A stretch of DNA of 64,000 bases from Pseudoalteromonas sp. SMS1 (lineage in GTDB: Bacteria; Pseudomonadota; Gammaproteobacteria; Enterobacterales; Alteromonadaceae): assembly GCF_021530565.1 (NCBI RefSeq), contig NZ_JAKGBI010000005.1:124001-188000 (forward strand). Reading direction: 5' to 3'. Shown piece after piece: positions 10,047 through 19,423 of this stretch (the first letter of the stretch is position 1; every line of letters starts with the position of its first letter). A program made the position numbers and the translations under genes. Below the pieces are notes generated by a model. The model did not search any database and was not told the origin of the DNA. It was given only the letters and a program-made list of their open reading frames with translations.

Positions 10047-11327
10047 TTAAAGTCTAATGTCAGCTTCTGATGGTTTTAATACGTGTTTAACATCGTATAG
10101 TACGTGATTTTCTTTACCAAATGAGCGTAACTTTTGCTCACCTAACTCTTTTAGCTCAGAGTGGTCTACAGCAAGTACAATCCCGTCGTACATCCCTTCC
10201 TCTAGTTCAGAAATAAGGTCAATACCATACTCATGTTTAACTTCATTCGGACAAGCCCAATCGTCGTACACGTCAACTGACATGTTGAAATCTTTTAACT
10301 CTTTTACAATGTCAATGATCTTAGTGTTACGCACATCCGGACAATCACCTTTAAAAGTGAAACCAAGGATGAGTACTTTTGCTTCGTCAATGTGAATTTT
10401 TTTGCTTAAAAGCTTTTTCACTAATTGAGTCGCAACATATTCACCCATGCCATCATTGATACGACGACCTGCTAAAATAACCTCAGGGCGATAACCCACT
10501 TCTTGCGCTTTGTGCGTTAGGTAGTATGGGTCAACACTAATACAGTGGCCGCCTACTAGACCCGGTTTGAATTTCAAGAAGTTCCATTTTGTACCCGACG
10601 CTTCAAGAACCTCTTCGGTGTCGATACCTAAGCGATTGAAAATTTTTGCAAATTCATTAATGATGGCAATGTTCAAGTCACGCTGCGTATTTTCAATAAC
10701 CTTTGCTGCTTCAGCAACTTTCAATGAACTCGCTTTGTGCGTACCAGCCTCTACGATAGACCCGTAAAGTGCGTCAACAAAATCAGCAACCTCAGGTGTT
10801 GAACCCGAAGTGATCTTCATGATTTTTGTAAGCGTATTTACTTTATCACCAGGATTGATTCGCTCTGGAGAGTAACCTGCGAAAAAGTCTTCATTGAATT
10901 TCAAACCTGATACTTTTTCAATGATAGGCAAACACACTTCTTCTGTAGCGCCAGGGTAAACAGTCGATTCATAGATAACCACATCACCCTTTTTAACAAA
11001 CTCGCCGATCATTTCTGATGCTTTTTGCAAAGGTGTTAAATCTGGTGCGTTATTGTCGTCTATTGGAGTCGGTACAGTGACAATGTAGACTGTACTCTCG
11101 GCAAGCTCTGCCTTATCAAATGCAAATCTTAGTGATGTCGCAGCTTGTAAAGCGTCATCAGAAACTTCCATTGTTGAATCATGACCAGATTTAAGTTCAT
11201 CTACTCGAGCGGTATTAATATCAAACCCTAGTACATTGTATTTTTTCGATAACTCGACTGCCAAAGGCAACCCTACATAACCGAGGCCGATAATGGCGAT
11301 TCGCGTATCTGAATTTGGAGACATCAT
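10047..11327 (-). CDS. tviB: UDP-N-acetylglucosamine 6-dehydrogenase (TviB/WbpO type), feeding the WbpB-E-D route
   Basis: This NAD-dependent UDP-sugar dehydrogenase oxidises C6 of a UDP-HexNAc to the uronic acid. The nucleotide-binding GLGYVG is at 14-19 and the catalytic cysteine is Cys262 in [17 protein letters not shown]. From memory this form resembles TviB/WbpO (Vi antigen type) more than classical WbpA. A longer frame reaches 11402, but the ATG at 11327 is preceded by AGGA at good spacing, follows the wzc stop by 22 bases, and begins just before the conserved [11 protein letters not shown]. With that start the protein is 426 residues. UDP-GlcNAc as substrate is inferred from the downstream WbpB/E/D-type enzymes. 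Confidence 0.9.
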   Translation of the reverse strand: MMSPNSDTRIAIIGLGYVGLPLAVELSKKYNVLGFDINTARVDELKSGHDSTMEVSDDALQAATSLRFAFDKAELAESTVYIVTVPTPIDDNNAPDLTPLQKASEMIGEFVKKGDVVIYESTVYPGATEEVCLPIIEKVSGLKFNEDFFAGYSPERINPGDKVNTLTKIMKITSGSTPEVADFVDALYGSIVEAGTHKASSLKVAEAAKVIENTQRDLNIAIINEFAKIFNRLGIDTEEVLEASGTKWNFLKFKPGLVGGHCISVDPYYLTHKAQEVGYRPEVILAGRRINDGMGEYVATQLVKKLLSKKIHIDEAKVLILGFTFKGDCPDVRNTKIIDIVKELKDFNMSVDVYDDWACPNEVKHEYGIDLISELEEGMYDGIVLAVDHSELKELGEQKLRSFGKENHVLYDVKHVLKPSEADIRL

Positions 11328-11349
11328 TACATTATTCCTAAATGATTTT

Positions 11350-13587
11350 TTACTTGTCTGATTTATATTCATAGTTGTAGTAGCCATAATACCCATAGGC
11401 ATTACTTGCTTTCTTTACAACACCATTAAATACAACACCTTTCACATCAATCCCATTTTGTTCAAAGCGGTTACAGGTTAGCTCTAACTCTTTAACATGG
11501 TTTTGACCAAAGCGTGTTACTAGCAATGTACTGCCTGCATGGGCACTGACTATTGCAGGGTCTGTTACCGCTAAAATTGGCGGTGTATCTATAATTACTA
11601 AATCATATTTTGCGCTAACTTCTTCAACGAGCTTGGTGAAGTTTTCATGCATTAATAATTCAGAAGGGTTTGGTGGAATTTGACCTCTTGTAATAACATC
11701 TAAGCCTTCAACTTGGCTGTGCTTCGTCGCTTCCTCAAGACTGATCCTTCCCGATAAGTAATCACTCAATCCATTGTCCCACTTCATACCAAACTGAGTT
11801 TGTAAGTAGCCTTTACGCATATCTGCGTCGATAATTAAGACTTTCTTGTCACTCTGAGCAAGCACCGTTGATAAGTTTACGGAGATAAATGATTTACCTA
11901 CGCCTGGACTTGGGCCAGATATCGCAATGACATTATTTTTAGCTTCCATCATCGCAAAATGTAAGCTTGTACGAAGACTACGCAATGCTTCAATAGAAAG
12001 GTCTGCGGGGTTATCCACTGCTAATATCGATTTTGCTTTCGCAGTCTTACCTTTTCGCGCTTTCGCAAATCCGGTTAATTTAACCTGATACTCCGAGTAA
12101 GGTACGCTTGCATAAACAGGTAAACCTAACGCTTCTATTTCACTTGGATCTTCAATGCCCTTATGAATCGCTTTTTGAATTAACACGATCGCGATGGCAA
12201 GCAAGCTGCCCAACAGCGTCGTGATGATAACAATTAACGCTTTCTTTGGTTTTACTGGTTGTGACGTATTCACTTCAGCAAGGTCGATTACACGCACATT
12301 TCCCACAGTGCCCGCACGAACAATATCTAGCTCTTGAGTTTTCGCAAGTAACAACGTGTAGATTTCATTGTTAACCTCAACATCACGCGTTAAACGTAAT
12401 AGTTCTTGCTGTGTTTCTGGTAAAACTTGAACTTGCGCAGCCAAACGTCTCTTTTGATCCTGAACAACTGAAATTTGCTCAACGGCGGCTTGATAGCTTG
12501 GGTGGCTTTGTTTGAACTTGCGTCCCACCTCTAGTTTCTTAAGCTCTAGCTCTTGAAGTTGGGTTTCTAGTTTAACAAGCTGCTTTAATACACCTTCCGT
12601 TTCAAGTGAGATATCTACTGATTGCTGCTTAACTTGATAATCGTTAAAACGCTGCTCAGCGGCCTCTAGTTGCTTTTTAACTTGTGGCAATTGATACTCT
12701 AAAAACTCAAGTGATTTTTGTGCCTCAGCACTGTTGCGCTCGACGTTTCTTCTAACGTAAATACTGGCTACTTTGTTTAAAACAGTTTGTGCATACTCAG
12801 CGCCTTCACTTTGAAGGCGTAGATTAATGATGCCAGAATCTTTTCCTTTTTCGCTCGCACCGATTGCAGCTTGTAAAGCTAAAATTGTGTTTAAACGATC
12901 ACGCTTTGTTAGCACGAACTCAGTGCCCGGGCGAGCAATCAGTGTTTTAAGTGTTAACTTGAAGGTACCGCGGCTAATTTCTTCGCCGACCTTGCCCTTA
13001 AGGATACTCTCGTCGTTTCCGTTAAATAATTCAAATCGATTATTTTCTAACGCAACCAATTTAAAATTTGAACCAATTGCGTTTCTAGGAACATCAAACT
13101 TAAACACTTCAATTTTCTCACCGCCCCAGGCATAACTTGAAGCACCAAAGCTTGGTTCAGCTAGGTCTCCCTCCTGTACTGGTGTATATTGCCTGAATGC
13201 TCTATTACCGATAACAGGAAACAATTTTGGTTTAGCGACAATATTGAGCTTTAAGCTATCAACCGCTTCGCCAATAATGCTTCGTGATTTGAGTAATTCA
13301 ATTTCAGTAACGGCCGCTGACGTACTTTCAAACATGCCGCCAAGCTCATCAAAGCCGGGAACAGAGCCTCCCTTTTCTTCGACCTGAATCATAGAAGTCG
13401 CTTGGTAAATAGGTGTACTAAAAGTGGCAACAGCAACACCAATAATCATGAATAATGTTGTCACAAATAGAATAAAGATTTTTCTATCTAATAGGGCGCC
13501 GAACAATGCCATTAAATCGATTTCACTTGCTTGCCCTAACGCTTGTTTATTTTGCGCGCCATTCGGTAGGTTTGATTGAGCATTCAT
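11350..13587 (-). CDS. wzc: Wzc-type polysaccharide co-polymerase and tyrosine autokinase
   Basis: With the start at 13587 the protein has 745 residues. It has a membrane segment near 37-55, a large periplasmic Wzz domain with coiled-coil stretches (about 285-405), a second membrane segment near 449-470, and a cytoplasmic bacterial tyrosine kinase. Walker A is at about 558-566 (GPSPGVGKS), Walker A' at 583-591 (VLIIDADMR) and Walker B at 663-670 (LVIIDTPP). The tail has a cluster of tyrosines ([11 protein letters not shown]), the usual autophosphorylation sites. Wzc controls polymerisation and export with Wza and is dephosphorylated by Wzb, encoded just upstream. The open frame extends to 13620 inside wzb; the ATG at 13587 follows AAGGATGAAAGAG and avoids the overlap. 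Confidence 0.93.
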   Translation of the reverse strand: MNAQSNLPNGAQNKQALGQASEIDLMALFGALLDRKIFILFVTTLFMIIGVAVATFSTPIYQATSMIQVEEKGGSVPGFDELGGMFESTSAAVTEIELLKSRSIIGEAVDSLKLNIVAKPKLFPVIGNRAFRQYTPVQEGDLAEPSFGASSYAWGGEKIEVFKFDVPRNAIGSNFKLVALENNRFELFNGNDESILKGKVGEEISRGTFKLTLKTLIARPGTEFVLTKRDRLNTILALQAAIGASEKGKDSGIINLRLQSEGAEYAQTVLNKVASIYVRRNVERNSAEAQKSLEFLEYQLPQVKKQLEAAEQRFNDYQVKQQSVDISLETEGVLKQLVKLETQLQELELKKLEVGRKFKQSHPSYQAAVEQISVVQDQKRRLAAQVQVLPETQQELLRLTRDVEVNNEIYTLLLAKTQELDIVRAGTVGNVRVIDLAEVNTSQPVKPKKALIVIITTLLGSLLAIAIVLIQKAIHKGIEDPSEIEALGLPVYASVPYSEYQVKLTGFAKARKGKTAKAKSILAVDNPADLSIEALRSLRTSLHFAMMEAKNNVIAISGPSPGVGKSFISVNLSTVLAQSDKKVLIIDADMRKGYLQTQFGMKWDNGLSDYLSGRISLEEATKHSQVEGLDVITRGQIPPNPSELLMHENFTKLVEEVSAKYDLVIIDTPPILAVTDPAIVSAHAGSTLLVTRFGQNHVKELELTCNRFEQNGIDVKGVVFNGVVKKASNAYGYYGYYNYEYKSDK

Positions 13588-13601
13588 TAACTCTTTCATC
13601 C

Positions 13602-14036
13602 TTATAAATACTTCTGCCAAGCGCTACATGCGCCTTCAATTAACTCATACACGTGTTCAAAAGCCTCTCGGCTTTGTCTGTATGGGTCTGGTATTTCTTT
13701 ATCTCCAAGCCATTTGCCAAGCAAAAACGTTTTCCCGCGAGCTTCTGGGTAACGCGCGCAAAGGTCTTGCAAGTGTCGTTGCTCCATCACGAGAATAAGT
13801 GAATTGCTGTTAACTAAAGATGTACTGATTTGACGTCCTCGGTGGGGTGACATATCTACATTTTTTGCACTTGCAAGCTCTTTAGCTAATGAATCAGCTT
13901 CTTTCCCTTCTAGGGCCGTGAGCCCAGCAGAAGACACTTTGATACTCGTGTTTACTAGCTTATCTTTTAAGATGTACTCGGCAGTTGGACTTCTACAGAT
14001 ATTCCCGGCGCAGACAACCAATATACTATCAAACAT
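13602..14036 (-). CDS. wzb: Low-molecular-weight protein-tyrosine phosphatase Wzb
   Basis: This 144-residue phosphatase has the signature CX5R loop at residues 9-15 (CAGNICR, followed by SP) and the general acid Asp117 in DPYRQS. Wzb enzymes remove phosphate from the C-terminal tyrosines of Wzc, and cycling of phosphorylation is needed for normal capsule assembly. It lies between wza (16 bases) and wzc, the classical group 1 capsule order. The length is standard for the family. Confidence 0.95.
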   Translation of the reverse strand: MFDSILVVCAGNICRSPTAEYILKDKLVNTSIKVSSAGLTALEGKEADSLAKELASAKNVDMSPHRGRQISTSLVNSNSLILVMEQRHLQDLCARYPEARGKTFLLGKWLGDKEIPDPYRQSREAFEHVYELIEGACSAWQKYL

Positions 14037-14052
14037 TTCTTTATGTACCTAT

Positions 14053-15174
14053 CTACTGATTATCTATGTCTTGAATCGCATCAACTGTAGTCAATGAAGG
14101 AAGTAACAAGCTGATCACTTTGTTCCAGCGTGCTATTGGCGCGCTCGTTACATAAACAATATCTTGTGGCTTTAGCTCAAATTGCTCAGCAAACACCAAC
14201 GCTGCGATGTTGTTCGCTCTTAATTGATATACATCTGCAATTACGCCATCTTTCTCGAGATCTCTTTTTCTCAAAACGAATATGCCGTTTGCATCTGCAC
14301 TACGCTCATTGATACCACCGACCTCAGACAGCGCTTCTGCAAGGCTTAACCCATAACGGTTCACTTCAACAGTTCCAACCTTGCTGACTTCTCCCATCAC
14401 ATAGACATTACGTTTGTCATTACGAGATACGTGAATCACGTCTCCATGCTTTAACAATCGGTTTTGAGAAATATCGCCTTTGGCATAGAAGTTGTCTAAT
14501 TCAATTCGCTCAACGACGTTCCCTCTAGAAAAGGTTACAACTTGCCAGTCAGCCCTTTCAGATAAGCCTCCTGCTAAATTAATTGCATCGACAAGCGTTA
14601 ATGGCGTTTCAGTGATAGGGTAAACACCTGGTTTATTCACTTCACCAGTTACATAAGCTTTTTGGCTTTTAAAGCCAACCACTTTAACGTCTATTTGGGG
14701 GTCTTCAATCACGCGACTAAGTCGTTTTGTTAATTCTTCTCTGAGCTCAACAACCGTTTTCCCTGCCGCTGGCACTTTAGGTGCATAGGCATAAGTCACT
14801 GTGCCATCTGCCTGTACTCTAAATCCATCGAATTCGGCTGTTCTTTGTACCGCAGCTGGAATGGTTAATTCTGGATGATCCCAAACCCCGACAGTGATGA
14901 CATCACCGATACCAAGACGGTACTCATAACTCGAAACATCTACACCTTGGGATACAGGTTTGTTAGCAGGTTTAGATTTGCTTTTTTGCTGCTTAATTAA
15001 AGTAGAATCAATAAGCTGGATATTAACTTTTGAAAGGTCCTGCTCCAAGCTTGTTGTTTTATCACCTGACGTAATTCCTTCGTAATGCCCACCTGGGATT
15101 AAGGTGCAGCCACTCATTACCAAAACACATGCTGCAGCAGATGCGGCAATGAAATTTTTACAGCGTTGGGCCAT
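14053..15174 (-). CDS. wza: Wza outer-membrane polysaccharide export lipoprotein
   Basis: The 373-residue product is close in length to E. coli Wza. It has a lipoprotein signal ending in MSGC (Cys23) followed by TLIPGG, a polysaccharide-export domain (about 85-165, YRLGIGDVITVGVWDHPEL), SLBB domains (KAYVTGEVNKPGVYPI and VYVMGEVSKVGTVEV), and the C-terminal amphipathic-helix region APIARWNKVISLLLPS seen in Wza. Wza forms the octameric outer-membrane channel for capsule or exopolysaccharide. A clear AGGA ribosome site precedes the ATG. It is the first gene of block B and follows a 730-base gene-free leader, so it probably carries the operon promoter. Confidence 0.95.
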   Translation of the reverse strand: MAQRCKNFIAASAAACVLVMSGCTLIPGGHYEGITSGDKTTSLEQDLSKVNIQLIDSTLIKQQKSKSKPANKPVSQGVDVSSYEYRLGIGDVITVGVWDHPELTIPAAVQRTAEFDGFRVQADGTVTYAYAPKVPAAGKTVVELREELTKRLSRVIEDPQIDVKVVGFKSQKAYVTGEVNKPGVYPITETPLTLVDAINLAGGLSERADWQVVTFSRGNVVERIELDNFYAKGDISQNRLLKHGDVIHVSRNDKRNVYVMGEVSKVGTVEVNRYGLSLAEALSEVGGINERSADANGIFVLRKRDLEKDGVIADVYQLRANNIAALVFAEQFELKPQDIVYVTSAPIARWNKVISLLLPSLTTVDAIQDIDNQ

Positions 15175-15261
15175 TTGTTATTCCTAAATATTTTAATACT
15201 TATTCTTACCATCTGAACTCAGAAAGGCTCAGAAACATAAGTGCTACTTATGCGATGGCTA

Positions 15262-15290
15262 ATTAAAGCATGCGACGAAATCAATCGCAA
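15262..15290 (-). promoter_or_regulatory. Candidate sigma-70 promoter for the wza operon
   Basis: On the minus strand, TTGCGA (15290-15285), a 17-base spacer and TTTAAT (15267-15262) preceded by TGC (an extended -10) would start transcription near 15255, about 80 bases before the wza ATG. This is pattern matching by eye; other starts in the long leader are possible. Confidence 0.4.
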
Positions 15291-15844
15291 GTTTACATTG
15301 CGTTAATGTTACATGAGTTTTACTAAAGATTTGTTGCAATTAGTACCAATCTAGAATTGTACAAAAATGCAGCTCAACACATAAAAAAAAACCTTCTTTA
15401 GGTCTGCAACTTGAATAAATACAAACTTAAAACGGCTATACATATTTCCGCCAGTCCACGTTGCAAAAAAAACAACACTAACTCGATTCAAGCAATTGCG
15501 AAAGCATATACCTTCGCCACAGTCCCGTACTTCACTTTTTACTTTTGAATCTTAAGCTAACCAAAAAATTGAGGGCACACGAAGAAGTTTGAAGTGATTC
15601 TAAACACACATAAGTCCCTTTACTCAGTTTAGCTATTGTCAATGATTCCATCGAAGCTCATTGTATACCATAATTTATACATAGCCAATTATAACTTCGA
15701 ATTAAGCGGTGCCCACCTTTGCATTCTCACTAAGCACCTAAATCGTACATTTCTATGACCACAGCACAGCGCATTTTCCTGTCTATATTTCGCATCAAAA
15801 TACATACGACATATATTTAAAGATGGGTATGAATATACACAGCA

Positions 15845-15881
15845 TTTCGCAGCTGTCATCTACGACCATTTAGCTGCGAAA
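15845..15881 (-). terminator. Perfect 10-base inverted repeat after the epimerase gene, possible terminator
   Basis: The arms TTTCGCAGCT (15845-15854) and AGCTGCGAAA (15872-15881) pair perfectly around a 17-base loop, 24 bases after the end of the epimerase gene. There is no T run after the stem on the minus strand, so it may be a weak or Rho-assisted terminator, an mRNA-stabilising hairpin or a protein-binding site. Confidence 0.35.
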
Positions 15882-15904
15882 ACCATGAATAAGCGCACAT
15901 CATT

Positions 15905-16909
15905 TTACTTTACGTAAAATGCTTTATACCACTTCACAAGTTGCGCGACACCTTCTTGAACACCAACTTTAGGCTTATAGCCTGTTGCTTCAAAGAGGTC
16001 CGCTGTATCTGCAAAAGTTTTATAGACGTCTCCAGCTTGCATCTCTCTAAAGTTCTTTTTGGCTTCTACGCCTAACGCTTCTTCGATTGCTTCTATGAAG
16101 CTCATTAAGTTTATTGGACTGCCATGGCCAATGTTGTATACAGCATAAGGAGCGGAGCTCGACGCAGGGTTGCCACTTTCGACTTTCCACGTTGCATCGC
16201 GAGTTGGCACAACATCTGCGATCCTAACAATCCCTTCTACAATATCGTCAATGTACGTAAAATCTCGCCACATGTCGCCGTTATTATTTACGTCGATGGT
16301 TTCTCCATTCAGTATCTTTTTAGTAAAAATATAAGGCGCCATATCTGGTCTGCCCCATGGCCCATACACTGTAAAAAAGCGTAAGCCTGTGGTAGGCAAG
16401 TCATACAAATGAGAATAACTGTGTGCCATCAGCTCATTTGATTTCTTCGTTGCAGCATAAAATGAAATGGGATGATCCACTGAGTCACTTGTCTCAAATG
16501 GGGTTTTTTCATTCAACCCATATACAGAACTCGATGAAGCATAGATCAGGTGAGCAACCTCTTCTTGTCTACACCCTTCGAGAATATTAAGGTGACCCAC
16601 TAAATTACTGTCGGCGTATGCATGTGGATTTTCAATCGAATACCTCACACCGGCTTGCGCCGCTAGGTGAATAACACGGTCAAAACGCTGCGCTTTAAAT
16701 AAAGCAGAAATAGCATCTCGATCTGCAATATCCAACTCAACAAAAGTAAACTTATTACTCTCAATCTTATTCAATCTTGCATGCTTTAAATCGATATCGT
16801 AGTAATCGTTAATATTATCAATACCAACAACTTCAAACCCACCCTCTAAAAGCCTCTGACATACTGCTGCGCCGATAAAGCCAGCAGCACCGGTAACTAA
16901 GTACTTCAT
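15905..16909 (-). CDS. NAD-dependent UDP-glucuronate 4-epimerase-like protein
   Basis: This 334-residue short-chain dehydrogenase-type epimerase has GAAGFIG at 8-13 for NAD binding and the catalytic pair Tyr151/Lys155 (YAATK). The segment DNINDYYDIDLKHARL at about 31-46 and the motif RFFTVYGPWGRPDMA are characteristic of UDP-glucuronate 4-epimerases, which interconvert UDP-GlcA and UDP-GalA. It lies 14 bases after ugd, the source of UDP-GlcA, so the pair would make UDP-GlcA and UDP-GalA for the island. Other 4-epimerase specificities cannot be excluded from sequence alone. Confidence 0.88.
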   Translation of the reverse strand: MKYLVTGAAGFIGAAVCQRLLEGGFEVVGIDNINDYYDIDLKHARLNKIESNKFTFVELDIADRDAISALFKAQRFDRVIHLAAQAGVRYSIENPHAYADSNLVGHLNILEGCRQEEVAHLIYASSSSVYGLNEKTPFETSDSVDHPISFYAATKKSNELMAHSYSHLYDLPTTGLRFFTVYGPWGRPDMAPYIFTKKILNGETIDVNNNGDMWRDFTYIDDIVEGIVRIADVVPTRDATWKVESGNPASSSAPYAVYNIGHGSPINLMSFIEAIEEALGVEAKKNFREMQAGDVYKTFADTADLFEATGYKPKVGVQEGVAQLVKWYKAFYVK

Positions 16910-16923
16910 TCTTTCACCTTTAA

Positions 16924-18090
16924 CTAATCGTTACCAAACAGGTCACGCGTATAAACTTTGTCTGCCACATCCAAAAGGTTGTCATCCATTCTATTGGCAA
17001 TGATAACATCCGAAATCGACTTCAACTCTTCTACATCTGAAATCACTCTTGAATTAAAGAAGGTGTCTTCATGTATAGATGGCTCATACACCACAACTTC
17101 TATTCCTTTGGCCTTAATTCGCTTCATAACACCTTGAATAGCTGAGGCCCGGAAATTGTCTGACCCCGTTTTCATAACCAGTCTATAAATTCCCACAACT
17201 TTTGGATTGCGCTTTATGATTGAATCCGCGATAAAATCTTTTCTTGTTGAGTTCGCATCAACTATGGCTCTAATCATATTATTGGGAACATCTTTATAGT
17301 TAGCCAATAGTTGTTTCGTATCTTTGGGTAAACAATAGCCGCCATATCCAAAGGAAGGGTTGTTGTAATGATCACCAATTCTAGGATCTAAGCTCACACC
17401 TTCAATAATTTGCTTTGTATCCAACTGATGCGATTCAGCGTAGCTGTCTAATTCATTAAAGTATGCTACACGCATCGCTAAATACGTATTTGAAAACAAT
17501 TTAATGGCTTCAGCTTCTGTCGAATTAGTCAATAAGATTTCAATTGAGTCTTTTTCGGCACCTTGCGCTAGAAGCTGTGCAAAAATGCCTGCCCGCTCAC
17601 TTTTTTCACCCACGATAATACGCGAGGGATACAAATTATCGTACAGGGCCTTGCCCTCACGCAAAAACTCGGGTGAGAAAATAATCTTATCGGTGTTGAA
17701 CTTTTCTTTTACGGCCTCTGTGTAACCTACAGGCACTGTTGATTTGATCACCATAACAGCGTCTGGATTAACATCTAATACGTCTTTAATTACACTTTCT
17801 ACAGACGAAGTATTAAAATAATTTGTGTCCGGATCATAGTCCGTAGGTGTAGCAATTACGACAAACTCTGCACTTTTCAGCGCTTTAACTTTGTCTGTTG
17901 TTGCAATAAAGTCTAAAGCGTCGTCTTTTAAATACTCTGAGATGTGTTGATCTTCAATCGGTGATTTTCTGTCACACAGTAAATTAACTTTTTCAACATC
18001 TATATCTAGAGCGGTCACTGAATTATGTTGAGACAACAATAACGCATTGGATAAACCAACATAACCAGTTCCCACAACGGTAATTTTCAT
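16924..18090 (-). CDS. ugd: UDP-glucose 6-dehydrogenase
   Basis: This 388-residue enzyme equals the short (E. coli-type) Ugd in length. It has [13 protein letters not shown] at 7-19 for NAD binding and the catalytic cysteine Cys253 in [14 protein letters not shown]. Ugd oxidises UDP-glucose twice to UDP-glucuronate. It differs from the other dehydrogenase of the window (10047-11327), which is of the UDP-HexNAc type. A 266-base gene-free stretch upstream (18091-18356) may hold its own promoter, for example around TGCTATAT near 18115, but I could not fix one. The 4-epimerase follows after 14 bases. Confidence 0.95.
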   Translation of the reverse strand: MKITVVGTGYVGLSNALLLSQHNSVTALDIDVEKVNLLCDRKSPIEDQHISEYLKDDALDFIATTDKVKALKSAEFVVIATPTDYDPDTNYFNTSSVESVIKDVLDVNPDAVMVIKSTVPVGYTEAVKEKFNTDKIIFSPEFLREGKALYDNLYPSRIIVGEKSERAGIFAQLLAQGAEKDSIEILLTNSTEAEAIKLFSNTYLAMRVAYFNELDSYAESHQLDTKQIIEGVSLDPRIGDHYNNPSFGYGGYCLPKDTKQLLANYKDVPNNMIRAIVDANSTRKDFIADSIIKRNPKVVGIYRLVMKTGSDNFRASAIQGVMKRIKAKGIEVVVYEPSIHEDTFFNSRVISDVEELKSISDVIIANRMDDNLLDVADKVYTRDLFGND

Positions 18091-18356
18091 TTAATCATTC
18101 CTAACAAATCGTGATATAGCACACTGTCTATTCGTATAAAGCCAAACATCGATAACATCATTAATAGACAACAGGCTACAAAAGAACAACATCTAGAGTC
18201 TCGTTAATAAAATTGATCACTGAAAAATTTTATTCTTTATAACGCACTCAAGAAGCACACCTACCTAAAGCTCGAGATAAAAAGTGTGCTATCTAAATCT
18301 ATAAAACGTAAATTCGCATACAATTTTTTATGCAAACCCCAAATACTTTCAGAAGC

Positions 18357-19379
18357 TTAGATACTTTCAGGAGCAATTAAATCATTTAATTGCTCTAACC
18401 TGTTTCGCACAGTGTGATGATCTCGTATGAGTTTCAACCCCTTTTTCCTAATATCGATATATAACTCAGGCTGCTCTTTAAACGCACGAAGCTTCTCATG
18501 AAAATCATCCTTATTCACAAAAACACAATTTACGCCATCTTCAAAGCCAAATGCTTCTATATCGACAGTTGGAAATGCAAATAGCAAGATCCCCTGAGAT
18601 GGAACTTCAAAAAATTTGGCCACTGTATAATTGTACAGCGCAATAGAAGACATCCCCACAACACATGCATCGAATGTAGATAACCAATTATAATAAGCAT
18701 TTCCTGTGAACTTTTGATTTCCAGACCCCGCATAGTCAAATGAAACCAACTCTCCAGTTTCGAAAGACCATTGCCTTAAGTCATAAACTTCTGTTCCTGT
18801 TTTACCAAACCCCAAAACATCTTTTCTTCTGACTGTGGGTGTTTCTGAACTCACGATGCTGTCATTGACACACCAGGGAAAACTATGAATATTTGCTTCC
18901 GATAGATTCGACACGAACCCTGTTTCAATAAGGGTCTTTTTATAAGGCGTTAAAACATCACTTACATTCGATTTTAATAAAAATTGATTTAACCACTTTT
19001 TACTATGAGAATCGCTGATAAATGCAATCACTTTTTTATGATTCTTTGAATATGAAATAAAACAAGGCGCATTATATTTAGGTTCAAGAGACACAACATA
19101 CTTGGAATTTCTGCCATAAATGAAATATGACAAAAAAGAGCCGCAAATCACTACATTACTCTGCTTAGAAAACGTTTTCCAAAGCTCTACTTGAGACACG
19201 ACTTGCCACTTTTCTTTCTCATAGAAGCTCAACGAACAGACGAAAACTACGCCATTTGAAGCTTGCTCCCTTAACGTGGAGATTTTTGAAAAGTTTTTAC
19301 ATATATTTCGAACATCACATAGAATGCAGGCCAGTTCAAAATAAAAACCTTTCAACAATAAAAAAATCTTTCTAATCAC
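18357..19379 (-). CDS. CgeB-like / glycosyltransferase family 1-type protein
   Basis: This 340-residue protein shows a GT-B C-terminal half: KFFEVPSQGILLFAFPT, then GVNCVFVNKDDFHEKLRAF and the ending RKKGLKLIRDHHTVRNRLEQL. This pattern is shared with CgeB-like glycosyltransferases (Glyco_trans_1_2). The N-terminal half is divergent. It is the last gene of block A before the 266-base gap, and probably adds one sugar of the repeat unit. The start is GTG at 19379, with AGG eight bases upstream. The DNA here is visibly richer in A and T than the flanking housekeeping genes, as usual for sugar-assembly genes acquired by transfer. Confidence 0.78.
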   Translation of the reverse strand: MIRKIFLLLKGFYFELACILCDVRNICKNFSKISTLREQASNGVVFVCSLSFYEKEKWQVVSQVELWKTFSKQSNVVICGSFLSYFIYGRNSKYVVSLEPKYNAPCFISYSKNHKKVIAFISDSHSKKWLNQFLLKSNVSDVLTPYKKTLIETGFVSNLSEANIHSFPWCVNDSIVSSETPTVRRKDVLGFGKTGTEVYDLRQWSFETGELVSFDYAGSGNQKFTGNAYYNWLSTFDACVVGMSSIALYNYTVAKFFEVPSQGILLFAFPTVDIEAFGFEDGVNCVFVNKDDFHEKLRAFKEQPELYIDIRKKGLKLIRDHHTVRNRLEQLNDLIAPESI

Positions 19380-19423
19380 TTCATTTACCTAAAAAATAAA
19401 ATTATTTACACTCATATTCCAAG

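Larger units (their letters stand above)
15175..15904. other. 730-base intergenic leader between the epimerase gene and wza
   Basis: I see no convincing gene here. It contains the candidate wza promoter (15262-15290), a 20-base imperfect palindrome TGTATA-N8-TATACA (15662-15681), a short hairpin followed by nine T on the minus strand (about 15380-15398), and a perfect 10-base inverted repeat next to the epimerase stop (15845-15881). I looked for the RfaH ops element (GGCGGTAG) on both strands and did not find it. Such long leaders are usual ahead of wza operons, so it likely carries regulatory sites. Confidence 0.6.

Noticed and set aside
15175..15904. RfaH ops/JUMPstart element ahead of wza
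   Set aside because: I looked for GGCGGTAG and its complement and did not find it.
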